Notes under the pieces: model-generated
The model's input: only the letters and a program-made list of their open reading frames with translations
Told to the model about the DNA's origin: nothing
Database searches by the model: none
Source: Streptococcus mitis
GTDB taxonomy: Bacteria > Bacillota > Bacilli > Lactobacillales > Streptococcaceae
Assembly (NCBI GenBank): GCA_018364455.1
Contig: JAGZLW010000030.1
Span: forward strand, 1 to 23,012
DNA: 23,012 nucleotides
Reading direction: 5' to 3'
Translations under genes and position numbers: made by a program
In this document: positions 1 to 5,651 of the stretch, in pieces
Position numbering within the stretch: position 1 is the stretch's first letter
Layout of the letters: each line of letters starts with the position of its first letter

Positions 1-36
1 CATGTTGAGGCGGTAAGTTTGCTAGTCAAGGAGTAA
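1..36 (+). CDS. C-terminal tail of an unidentified protein, cut by window start
   Basis: The window opens in a reading frame that gives HVEAVSLLVKE followed by TAA. The motif resembles the HVExVxLL motif near the C-terminus of 23S rRNA (uracil-5-)-methyltransferases of the RumA/RlmD type, which also occur in conjugative elements. Eleven residues are too few for a firm call, and the frame could be chance. If real, it is either the last gene before the MEGA left end or a fragment carried by the element. Confidence 0.3.
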   Translation, partial: HVEAVSLLVKE

Positions 37-185
37 AACGACGAAGATTAGCATTTACTTCCGCCCATGCGATAGCTGTCCGTGATTGACAAGTGCTAGC
101 ACGCAGACAGAACGGAGATAGCGAACCGCTGAGTGTGTCGCTCTGCTCGTAAAAGCTTAGAAACCTTTGAACGAAAGGGATAATG

Positions 186-209
186 AAAGCCTTGATTGCA
201 AGGCTTTTT
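186..209 (+). terminator. Intrinsic terminator
   Basis: AAAGCCTTG at 186-194 pairs perfectly with CAAGGCTTT at 199-207 across a 4-base loop. The 3' arm runs into a five-T tract. It would end transcription entering from the left of the window. Confidence 0.75.
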
Positions 210-479
210 GCTTTATGGTGGGTAAGTATCAGAGTGAGAAAATTTTTGGAATGAGTAGAAGTGATAGCTAGAAATTATCAGTTTCTATTTCCATTTACCC
301 TGTGGGTACGTGTTTGTTTCCATTGACAAGGAGTTTGTGGGAATAGAAATGTACCCACCTTGTTTGAATCAAGTGAAGTGTAGTTGAAGGAAATCTGTTG
401 AAAGCAATACTTCATTTTACCGAATAAGTAATAATTTAGGCAACTTCAAATCGATTAAAAAAAACTATTTTAAAGGTTA

Positions 480-509
480 AGAGTAGACAAAAATTGTCCA
501 CTCTTTTTT
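480..509 (+). terminator. Intrinsic terminator upstream of the small ORF
   Basis: AGAGT-a-GACA at 480-489 pairs with TGTC-c-ACTCT at 495-504 with one internal mismatch, followed by a T tract to 509. It isolates the small ORF at 551 from upstream transcription. It also argues against the alternative TTG start at 494, which would lie inside this hairpin. Confidence 0.65.
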
Positions 510-550
510 GCAAACTCAATTTATCAATAAATGAAATGAGGGAATGTAAA

Positions 551-721
551 ATGAAATATTTTGAGGTTGAGTTAGAAAATCCTGATGAATTTTTAAAACT
601 ACAAACAGAAGATTTTGTGAAAGCTAATCGCTTGCTACTAAGGAAGATAATCCAGAGCGTTACAGTCTATGAAGAAAACTTCGTCATATCCTTTAAATCT
701 GGCATCGAATTGGAAGTATGA
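551..721 (+). CDS. Small ORF resembling the C-terminus of a large serine recombinase (remnant)
   Basis: This is a 56-residue ORF with ATG at 551, chosen because GAGGGA at 538-543 is a well-placed Shine-Dalgarno. The C-terminal half (LLLRKIIQSVTVYEEN followed by FVISFKSGIELEV) resembles the extreme C-terminus of large serine recombinases. There a 'v.vye..f...FKSGie.ev' strand pattern ends the protein. No catalytic serine domain, recombinase domain or zinc ribbon precedes it, so it cannot recombine DNA by itself. It sits just upstream of the mef(E) promoter. It is most likely a relic of the ancestral element's recombinase. A small independently translated protein is the alternative, given the good ribosome binding site. 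Confidence 0.55.
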   Translation: MKYFEVELENPDEFLKLQTEDFVKANRLLLRKIIQSVTVYEENFVISFKSGIELEV

Positions 722-743
722 GTCTCATTCCATAACTTTTATA

Positions 744-772
744 TTGAACATATCATCTTTTTGTGTTATACT
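744..772 (+). promoter_or_regulatory. Promoter of the mef(E)-mel operon
   Basis: TTGAAC at 744-749 and TATACT at 767-772 are separated by exactly 17 bases. TGT directly before the -10 box makes it an extended -10. Transcription should start near 779, giving a leader of about 325 bases before mef(E). The leader contains a small peptide ORF, an attenuator, a tandem repeat and a second terminator. Confidence 0.8.
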
Positions 773-812
773 ATAAATTGATATAAACAAAGATGTAGGA
801 GGAACCGAAACT

Positions 813-839
813 ATGACAGCCTCAATGCGTTTAAGATAA
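813..839 (+). CDS. mefEL: Leader peptide MTASMRLR controlling mef(E)-mel attenuation
   Basis: An 8-codon ORF encoding MTASMRLR is preceded by AGGAGG at 797-802. It begins about 34 bases after the predicted transcription start and is followed by a terminator-type hairpin. This is the leader peptide I recall for macrolide-induced attenuation of mef/mel elements. A macrolide-bound ribosome stalls on the peptide and lets polymerase escape the attenuator. AGCCT at 818-822, inside the leader ORF, can pair with AGGCT at 877-881, which is part of the terminator 3' arm. This gives a simple antiterminator option. The pairing scheme is my inference; the ORF and hairpin are directly visible. Confidence 0.85.
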   Translation: MTASMRLR

Positions 840-848
840 GCTGGCAAT

Positions 849-886
849 AAAAAAAGCAGAATCTATACCCGATGATAGGCTTTTTT
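849..886 (+). terminator. mef(E) leader attenuator (terminator hairpin)
   Basis: An A-rich arm ending in GC (851-857) pairs with GCTTTTTT (879-886). The inner CTAT at 863-866 pairs with ATAG at 875-878. The T-rich 3' arm makes this an intrinsic terminator when folded. It lies ten bases after the leader peptide stop codon, as expected for ribosome-controlled attenuation. Confidence 0.8.
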
Positions 887-940
887 GTTGTGCTTATTTA
901 TACGATATTGAGCATTCATTAGTTACGGTGAGGATATTGG

Positions 941-972
941 TTATTTAACTATACCTTTATTTAACTATGTCT
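941..972 (+). repeat. Two-copy 16-bp tandem repeat in the mef(E) leader
   Basis: TTATTTAACTATACCT (941-956) is followed directly by TTATTTAACTATGTCT (957-972). The copies match at 14 of 16 positions. The repeat lies between the attenuator and the second terminator. I do not know a function for it. Confidence 0.7.
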
Positions 973-1000
973 TTAATATGAATGTTTCCAAATTGTATGT

Positions 1001-1044
1001 ATGCAGACCAAAAGCCACATTGTGGGGTTTGGCCTGCATTTTTT
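1001..1044 (+). terminator. Second, longer terminator in the mef(E) leader
   Basis: ATGCAG-a-CCAAA at 1001-1012 pairs with TTTGG-c-CTGCAT at 1028-1039 with one mismatch. An inner CCAC/GTGG stem sits at 1015-1025, and the tail is T-rich at 1039-1044. It ends 62 bases before the mef(E) start codon, so every mef(E) transcript from the upstream promoter must read through it. Either it is weak or it is also controlled during induction. Confidence 0.7.
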
Positions 1045-1106
1045 ATTGCCTAGAATGCTATTCAAAATAGAAATTCAAGCAAAATAATATGCAGGAGATA
1101 ATATAA

Positions 1107-2324
1107 ATGGAAAAATACAACAATTGGAAACGAAAATTTTATGCAATATGGGCAGGGCAAGCAGTATCATTAATCACTAGTGCCATCCTGCAAATGGCGA
1201 TTATTTTTTACCTTACAGAAAAAACAGGATCTGCGATGGTCTTGTCTATGGCTTCATTAGTAGGTTTTTTACCCTATGCGATTTTGGGACCTGCCATTGG
1301 TGTGCTAGTGGATCGTCATGATAGGAAGAAGATAATGATTGGTGCCGATTTAATTATCGCAGCAGCTGGTGCAGTGCTTGCTATTGTTGCATTCTGTATG
1401 GAGCTACCTGTCTGGATGATTATGATAGTATTGTTTATCCGTAGCATTGGAACAGCTTTTCATACCCCAGCACTCAATGCGGTTACACCACTTTTAGTAC
1501 CAGAAGAACAGCTAACGAAATGCGCAGGCTATAGTCAGTCTTTGCAGTCTATAAGCTATATTGTTAGTCCGGCAGTTGCAGCACTCTTATACTCCGTTTG
1601 GGATTTAAATGCTATTATTGCCATCGACGTATTGGGTGCTGTGATTGCATCTATTACGGTAGCAATTGTACGTATACCTAAGCTGGGTAATCAAGTGCAA
1701 AGTTTAGAACCAAATTTCATAAGGGAGATGAAAGAAGGAGTTGTGGTTCTGAGACAAAACAAAGGATTGTTTGCCTTATTACTCTTAGGAACACTATATA
1801 CTTTTGTTTATATGCCAATCAATGCACTATTTCCTTTAATAAGCATGGAACACTTTAATGGAACGCCTGTGCATATTTCTATTACGGAAATTTCCTTTGC
1901 ATTTGGGATGCTAGCAGGAGGCTTATTATTAGGAAGATTAGGGGGCTTCGAAAAGCATGTATTACTAATAACAAGTTCATTTTTTATAATGGGGACCAGT
2001 TTAGCCGTTTCGGGAATACTTCCTCCAAATGGATTTGTAATATTCGTAGTTTGCTGTGCAATAATGGGGCTTTCGGTGCCATTTTATAGCGGTGTGCAAA
2101 CAGCTCTTTTTCAGGAGAAAATTAAGCCTGAATATTTAGGACGTGTATTTTCTTTGATCGGAAGTATCATGTCACTTGCTATGCCAATTGGGTTAATTCT
2201 TTCTGGATTCTTTGCTGATAAAATCGGTGTAAATCATTGGTTTTTACTATCAGGTATTTTAATTATTGGCATTGCTATAGTTTGCCAAATGATAACTGAG
2301 GTTAGAAAATTAGATTTAAAATAA
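1107..2324 (+). CDS. mef(E): Macrolide efflux transporter Mef(E), major facilitator superfamily
   Basis: The protein has 405 residues and many hydrophobic segments, consistent with a 12-helix MFS drug:proton antiporter that exports 14- and 15-membered macrolides from the cytoplasm. The loop after the second helix has GVLVDRHDRKK, a motif-A-like sequence near residues 65-75. From memory of the two variants, the segment near residues 275-295 (LGGFEKHVLLITSSFFIMG) fits mef(E) of pneumococcal MEGA rather than mef(A) of S. pyogenes. AGGAG at 1093-1097 supports ATG 1107. It is the first gene of an operon with mel 119 bases downstream. Expression is governed by the leader peptide and attenuator upstream. 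The ORF is intact at the family's usual length. Confidence 0.95.
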   Translation: MEKYNNWKRKFYAIWAGQAVSLITSAILQMAIIFYLTEKTGSAMVLSMASLVGFLPYAILGPAIGVLVDRHDRKKIMIGADLIIAAAGAVLAIVAFCMELPVWMIMIVLFIRSIGTAFHTPALNAVTPLLVPEEQLTKCAGYSQSLQSISYIVSPAVAALLYSVWDLNAIIAIDVLGAVIASITVAIVRIPKLGNQVQSLEPNFIREMKEGVVVLRQNKGLFALLLLGTLYTFVYMPINALFPLISMEHFNGTPVHISITEISFAFGMLAGGLLLGRLGGFEKHVLLITSSFFIMGTSLAVSGILPPNGFVIFVVCCAIMGLSVPFYSGVQTALFQEKIKPEYLGRVFSLIGSIMSLAMPIGLILSGFFADKIGVNHWFLLSGILIIGIAIVCQMITEVRKLDLK

Positions 2325-2344
2325 ACAATATTGGAGGAATATTT

Positions 2345-2365
2345 ATGTATCTTATTTTCATGTAA
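2345..2365 (+). CDS. msrDL: Leader peptide MYLIFM upstream of mel/msr(D)
   Basis: A 6-codon ORF encodes MYLIFM and then TAA. GGAGG precedes it at 2333-2337. It lies 20 bases after the mef(E) stop codon. It matches the msr(D) leader peptide I recall as a macrolide-dependent ribosome-stalling peptide. It is followed by sequences that can fold in two mutually exclusive ways. This adds a second, independent induction point inside the operon. Confidence 0.85.
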   Translation: MYLIFM

Positions 2366-2370
2366 CTCTT

Positions 2371-2398
2371 CCTGCTAAAATCGCAGGGTTTTCCCTGC
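2371..2398 (+). promoter_or_regulatory. msr(D) attenuator: alternative hairpins
   Basis: CCTGC (2371-2375) can pair with GCAGG (2383-2387), followed by a short TTTT: a weak terminator. Alternatively GCAGGG (2383-2388) pairs with CCCTGC (2393-2398) across a TTTT loop. The shared GCAGG arm makes the two folds exclusive. A ribosome stalled at the MYLIFM stop codon, six bases upstream, would cover the first arm. Which fold terminates is inferred, not shown by the sequence. Confidence 0.65.
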
Positions 2399-2443
2399 AT
2401 ACAAGCAAATGAAAGCATGCGATTATAGACAGGAGGAAATGTT

Positions 2444-3907
2444 ATGGAATTAATATTAAAAGCAAAAGACATTCGTGTGGAATTCAAAGGACGCGATGTT
2501 TTAGATATAAATGAATTAGAAGTATATGATTATGACCGTATTGGTTTAGTAGGAGCAAATGGTGCTGGAAAAAGCACTTTACTCAGGGTACTTTTAGGAG
2601 AATTAACTCCCCCAGGATGTAAAATGAATCGTCTGGGTGAACTTGCCTATATTCCCCAGTTGGACGAAGTAACTCTGCAGGAGGAAAAAGATTTTGCACT
2701 TGTAGGCAAGCTAGGTGTTGAGCAATTAAATATACAGACTATGAGCGGTGGTGAAGAAACAAGGCTTAAAATAGCACAGGCCTTATCGGCACAGGTTCAT
2801 GGTATTTTAGCGGATGAACCTACGAGCCATTTAGACCGTGAAGGAATTGATTTTCTAATAGGACAGCTAAAATATTTTACAGGTGCACTGTTAGTTATTA
2901 GCCATGACCGCTATTTTCTTGATGAAATAGTAGATAAAATATGGGAACTGAAAGATGGCAAAATCACTGAGTATTGGGGAAACTATTCTGATTATCTTCG
3001 TCAGAAAGAGGAAGAACGTAAGAGCCAAGCTGCAGAATACGAACAATTTATTGCGGAACGTGCCCGATTGGAAAGGGCTGCGGAGGAAAAGCGAAAACAG
3101 GCTCGTAAAATAGAACAGAAGGCAAAAGGTTCTTCAAAGAAAAAAAGTACTGAAGACGGAGGGCGTTTAGCTCATCAAAAATCAATAGGAAGTAAGGAAA
3201 AAAAGATGTATAATGCTGCTAAAACCCTAGAGCACAGGATTGCGGCCTTAGGAAAAGTAGAAGCTCCGGAAGGCATTCGCAGAATTCGTTTCAGGCAAAG
3301 TAAAGCATTGGAGCTCCATAATCCATACCCTATAGTCGGTGCAGAAATTAATAAAGTATTTGGGGATAAGGCTCTGTTTGAAAATGCATCTTTTCAAATT
3401 CCGTTAGGAGCAAAAGTGGCGTTAACTGGTGGTAATGGAATCGGAAAAACAACTTTAATCCAAATGATCTTAAACCATGAAGAAGGAATTTCTATTTCGC
3501 CTAAGGCAAAAATAGGTTACTTTGCACAGAATGGTTACAAGTACAACAGTAATCAGAATGTTATGGAGTTTATGCAGAAGGATTGTGACTACAATATATC
3601 AGAAATTCGTTCAGTGCTAGCATCTATGGGGTTCAAACAGAACGATATTGGAAAAAGTTTATCTGTTTTAAGCGGTGGAGAAATTATAAAATTGTTGCTT
3701 GCTAAAATGCTCATGGGTAGATATAACATCCTAATAATGGATGAACCCAGTAACTTCCTTGACATACCAAGTTTAGAGGCTTTGGAAATACTAATGAAGG
3801 AGTACACCGGAACTATCGTGTTTATCACCCACGATAAACGATTACTCGAAAATGTAGCAGATGTAGTTTATGAAATTAGAGATAAGAAAATAAATCTGAA
3901 ACATTAA
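2444..3907 (+). CDS. mel: ABC-F ribosome protection protein Mel / Msr(D)
   Basis: The protein has 487 residues with two ABC ATPase domains and no membrane domain. This is the ABC-F layout that acts at the ribosomal exit site to displace macrolides. Domain 1 has Walker [10 protein letters not shown] (37-45), signature MSGGE (100-104) and Walker B with catalytic E125 in DEPTSHLD. A charged inter-domain linker (about 185-260) is rich in Lys, Arg and Glu and is the part that reaches into the ribosome. Domain 2 has Walker [10 protein letters not shown] (329-337), signature LSGGE (409-413) and E434 in [14 protein letters not shown] lies about eight bases before ATG 2444. All catalytic motifs are intact. 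It is co-transcribed with mef(E) and additionally controlled by the MYLIFM leader. Confidence 0.95.
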
Positions 3908-3995
3908 ATTTAAGGTAGTCGCTGGTCAGTATAGTCTGTTCTGGTTGGCGACTCCATTGTTAAAGAGTATAAAGACTTTAGATTTTATGAATATT

Positions 3996-4032
3996 AAAAA
4001 TAGGAACAGTCAATTGAACTGCTCCTATTTTT
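3996..4032. terminator. Bidirectional terminator between mel and the convergent SOS-type genes
   Basis: AAAAATAGGAACAGT (3996-4010) pairs with ACTGCTCCTATTTTT (4018-4032) with one mismatch and a 7-base loop. A and T tracts at the two ends serve both strands. It overlaps the stop codon of the minus-strand gene ending at 4025. It separates the two convergent operons of the element. Confidence 0.85.
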
Positions 4033-4324
4033 CTGCTAAATATATTGTAGTTTTCTTATATGTATAATGATAGATTAGCGGATTCTCATCTACGGTACTT
4101 ACTTCAAATATGAAGAAGTGATCGCGGTTATCTCTGGACTTTTCCTTATTGAGGACAAAGTAATTCTTACGTGAAGTCGCCATTGTTTTTAGGATATCAT
4201 CAGTTAGGAAGGTCAATGGAATATTCATGTTAGAGTAGCGGTAGAAGTCACGTTCAAAATCTTGGTAGCTCTCGCTATAATAGTCCATTTGTAGGTGATT
4301 ACGCTGAAACTCAAGCTGATTCAT
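4025..4324 (-). CDS. DUF5960-like protein of the MEGA SOS-type module
   Basis: The product has 99 residues starting MNQLEFQRNH. ATG 4324 is preferred over an upstream ATG because AGGAGG lies directly upstream (minus strand, about 4331-4336). The protein is soluble and rich in Tyr, Phe and charged residues, with no transmembrane segment. It resembles a small family found behind yolD/umuC-type genes on streptococcal mobile elements; I recall the label DUF5960. Its start overlaps the yolD stop by 14 bases, so translation is probably coupled. The function is unknown. The position suggests a role linked to the Y-family polymerase module, which is inference from context only. Confidence 0.75.
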   Translation of the reverse strand: MNQLEFQRNHLQMDYYSESYQDFERDFYRYSNMNIPLTFLTDDILKTMATSRKNYFVLNKEKSRDNRDHFFIFEVSTVDENPLIYHYTYKKTTIYLAEK

Positions 4325-4679
4325 AGAGCACCTCCTCGACAAGTTCAATACTAATAATGTCTTTTAATTTCAAATTGATGTGACCTGTTGTAGTTTTTAT
4401 CAAAATGAAATCTTTGGTCAGACTTGGTATTGTTCCAGTGTAGGAAACACGCTTGTTTTTTTCAATCACTTGAATGCGTGTGCGTAGCTGCCCGGCGTAT
4501 ACTTGACTGAGGAGTAATAATTTCTTCTCTAGTGATAAGTCAGACATGTACGTTACTTTGTTTGTATCATCAGAGAGTGCTGATGCATGTTCAGATAGGA
4601 AAAAGCCCATCCATTTTTGCATCTTTGTATCCTGGTACTCTCTTGCTGATTGAAATGGTAAATATGAACGGTCAATCAT
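4311..4679 (-). CDS. YolD-like protein
   Basis: The product has 122 residues. Its N-terminus (MIDRSYLPFQSAREYQD, then MQKWMGFFLSEH) matches the YolD-like family, and a beta-rich C-terminal half follows. YolD-like proteins are encoded next to Y-family DNA polymerases in Gram-positive bacteria and are thought to play an UmuD-like partner role. AAAGGA precedes ATG 4679. It sits between the little-finger-like gene (gap of 12 bases) and the DUF5960-like gene (overlap of 14 bases). The gene is intact although its umuC partner is not, so it may now act with a chromosomal UmuC or have no partner. Confidence 0.85.
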   Translation of the reverse strand: MIDRSYLPFQSAREYQDTKMQKWMGFFLSEHASALSDDTNKVTYMSDLSLEKKLLLLSQVYAGQLRTRIQVIEKNKRVSYTGTIPSLTKDFILIKTTTGHINLKLKDIISIELVEEVLYESA

Positions 4680-4691
4680 ATCAAATCCTTT

Positions 4692-5027
4692 CTATGCAGA
4701 GGCAAGGGTATTTTTATCAAATTGAATCGTAAAACCTTGAATTCCCCCACCTGTGTAACATTCTTTAAAGCGATTGATTACCTCAGTATAGATTATCACA
4801 GATGAGCTTGTTGGCTTAATGCTAAATGTAAATTCCAATGGTAATCGGTTTTCAGATTTAGCATGTACTAGTCGTATCGATATTTCAGTTGTTTTGAGTT
4901 TTCTCTGACGAAGTTTTGAAGTTGCTGTTTCAACGATTCCATGTAAAAATCTTTCAAGCATTTCAATATCATTACATCCTTTGCTACGGATTTCTGAAAA
5001 TTGTACTGTATTTTTTTCTTGTTTCAT
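4692..5027 (-). CDS. Stand-alone protein resembling the little-finger domain of a Y-family polymerase
   Basis: The product has 111 residues. Its start overlaps the umuC' stop by ATGA (5024-5027), and GGAGGG lies upstream. Residues from about 45 on line up by eye with the umuC remnant next door. TTEISI matches TTVVSI, FSIKPTSSS matches QNKIEPANL, INRFKECYTGGGIQGFTI matches LFRKKYTSGAVRQIGV, and FDKNTL matches YSGFVD. It therefore looks like a paralog of the little-finger (DNA-binding) domain encoded as a separate gene, without palm, fingers or thumb. It cannot polymerise. It could bind DNA, or modulate or compete with a UmuC. In other elements it may be annotated simply as hypothetical. The homology is my visual alignment. 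Confidence 0.7.
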   Translation of the reverse strand: MKQEKNTVQFSEIRSKGCNDIEMLERFLHGIVETATSKLRQRKLKTTEISIRLVHAKSENRLPLEFTFSIKPTSSSVIIYTEVINRFKECYTGGGIQGFTIQFDKNTLASA

Positions 5028-5454
5028 TTTAATCCCTCCAATCCACCCGCGGAATGACCACCGATAAGTTTACTGCGTTCAATATTTCTGGAACCTTCAG
5101 TTAGGACGGTTCCTTTTTGTATGGCTAAAAAACCAAACTGTTCTCTGACAACATCAATAGCTGTCTGAAGTCTATTATCTTTTTCAATTTGTTCTACATC
5201 ATCAAAGAGTGATAGTAGAGTATAGCTTTCATCTACGAAGCCACTATAAGATACACCAATTTGTCTCACTGCACCAGAGGTGTATTTTTTCGGAATAATA
5301 CAAGTACATGACTCACCATTGTTTTGGGGAGATTTGCGGGTTCAATTTTATTCTGAGCATTTATAGATTTTTTCATCTCAGTCCTAGAATAGCCAATATG
5401 AATAGAAACGACAGTAGTCAATACTAGGGCTACTGTTCCGTTCCACAGTATCAT
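5024..5454 (-). pseudogene. umuC': umuC remnant: C-terminal little-finger part, frameshifted
   Basis: Two overlapping frames give one continuous UmuC-like C-terminus. The first frame (5454 to 5266) reads TTVVSIHIGYSRTEM and on through LPKTM to LFRK. The second (5269 to 5024) continues YTSGAVRQIGVSYSGFVDE and on to the normal family end GGHSAGGLEGLK. The frame changes at a run of six A on the minus strand (5285-5290); seven would restore a single frame. Everything upstream of the little-finger domain, including the catalytic palm, is missing at the MEGA end. No functional polymerase can be made. The distal part may still be translated through coupling and lies in the same direction as tag, ruvA and mutL. 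Confidence 0.8.
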
Positions 5455-5642
5455 TTAAAAATCATTTTCACACCCTTTCGTCTATTAGTATAGAAGAAAG
5501 CTCTCAGCACAGCCTGATAGGTTTCCATACACAACAACTCAAACAATGCTTGGTCATCATGGAGGGGCTGACCCCACTCCTCATCATGATAGGCAATGTA
5601 GAGCGGATTGGTCATCTTGACCCACGAACAACGTTTTGTCAT
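5451..5642 (-). pseudogene. tag': tag truncated by MEGA insertion (3-methyladenine DNA glycosylase I N-terminus)
   Basis: The first 44 residues (MTKRCSWVKMTNPLYIAYHD, EEWGQPLHDD, and on to METYQA) match the N-terminus of TAG glycosylases, including the Cys and His that help bind zinc. The next expected residues, GLSW, are replaced by VLRAFFYTNRRKG..., encoded by the element, and the frame stops at 5451. The missing part contains most of the helix-hairpin-helix fold and the C-terminal zinc ligands. The 63-residue fusion is therefore surely inactive in excising 3-methyladenine. The gene starts nine bases after ruvA with TAGGAG as ribosome binding site. The remainder of tag is not in the window. 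Confidence 0.92.
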
Positions 5643-5651
5643 GCTTTGCTC

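Larger units (their letters stand above)
37..550. other. Non-coding left part of the element
   Basis: I see no supported gene in this stretch. It holds two intrinsic terminators (186-209 and 480-509). It also holds an 8-bp inverted repeat, GTGGGTAC at 302-309 and GTACCCAC at 351-358, around a 41-base spacer, and a smaller hairpin CCTTT/AAAGG near 164-178. Base composition is AT-rich after about position 210. It may be the decayed remains of recombination genes that once lay upstream of the small recombinase-like ORF. Confidence 0.5.
1..5508. mobile_element. MEGA (macrolide efflux genetic assembly) element inserted in tag
   Basis: The segment carries mef(E) and mel (msr(D)) on the plus strand and a minus-strand umuC remnant, YolD-like and DUF5960-like genes. 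This is the gene content known for the ~5.4-5.5 kb MEGA element and the right part of Tn1207.1. The right junction is visible at about 5508, where the tag reading frame stops matching the family after METYQA and runs into unrelated sequence. The left junction is not recognisable. From the family's usual size it should lie in about the first 100 bases or just outside the window, so the left boundary given here is simply the window edge. The element has no complete recombinase or transposase of its own. I see no convincing terminal inverted repeat or target duplication. Confidence 0.85.

Noticed and set aside
171..179. ACGAAAGGG at 171-179 inverted at 5473-5481 as possible terminal repeats of MEGA
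   Set aside because: Only nine bases match, and neither copy lies at the junction; the right copy is about 27 bases inside. The left copy is part of its own small hairpin. Not enough for terminal repeats.
1..200. Possible tmRNA, tRNA or other structured RNA at the left end
   Set aside because: I found no CCA-type acceptor, tag reading frame or other signature of tmRNA or tRNA. The hairpins seen are short and one is a simple terminator.
494..550. Upstream extension of the small recombinase-like ORF to a TTG at 494
   Set aside because: The TTG lies in the terminator hairpin and has no ribosome binding site. ATG 551 has GAGGGA at the right distance.
926..946. GTG-started mini-ORF (MRILVI) as a third leader peptide before mef(E)
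   Set aside because: There is no Shine-Dalgarno upstream and the frame is compatible with chance in AT-rich DNA.
3917..3953. AGTCGC/GCGACT hairpin after mel as a terminator
   Set aside because: There is no T tract and most of the interior does not pair. The real terminator is at 3996-4032.
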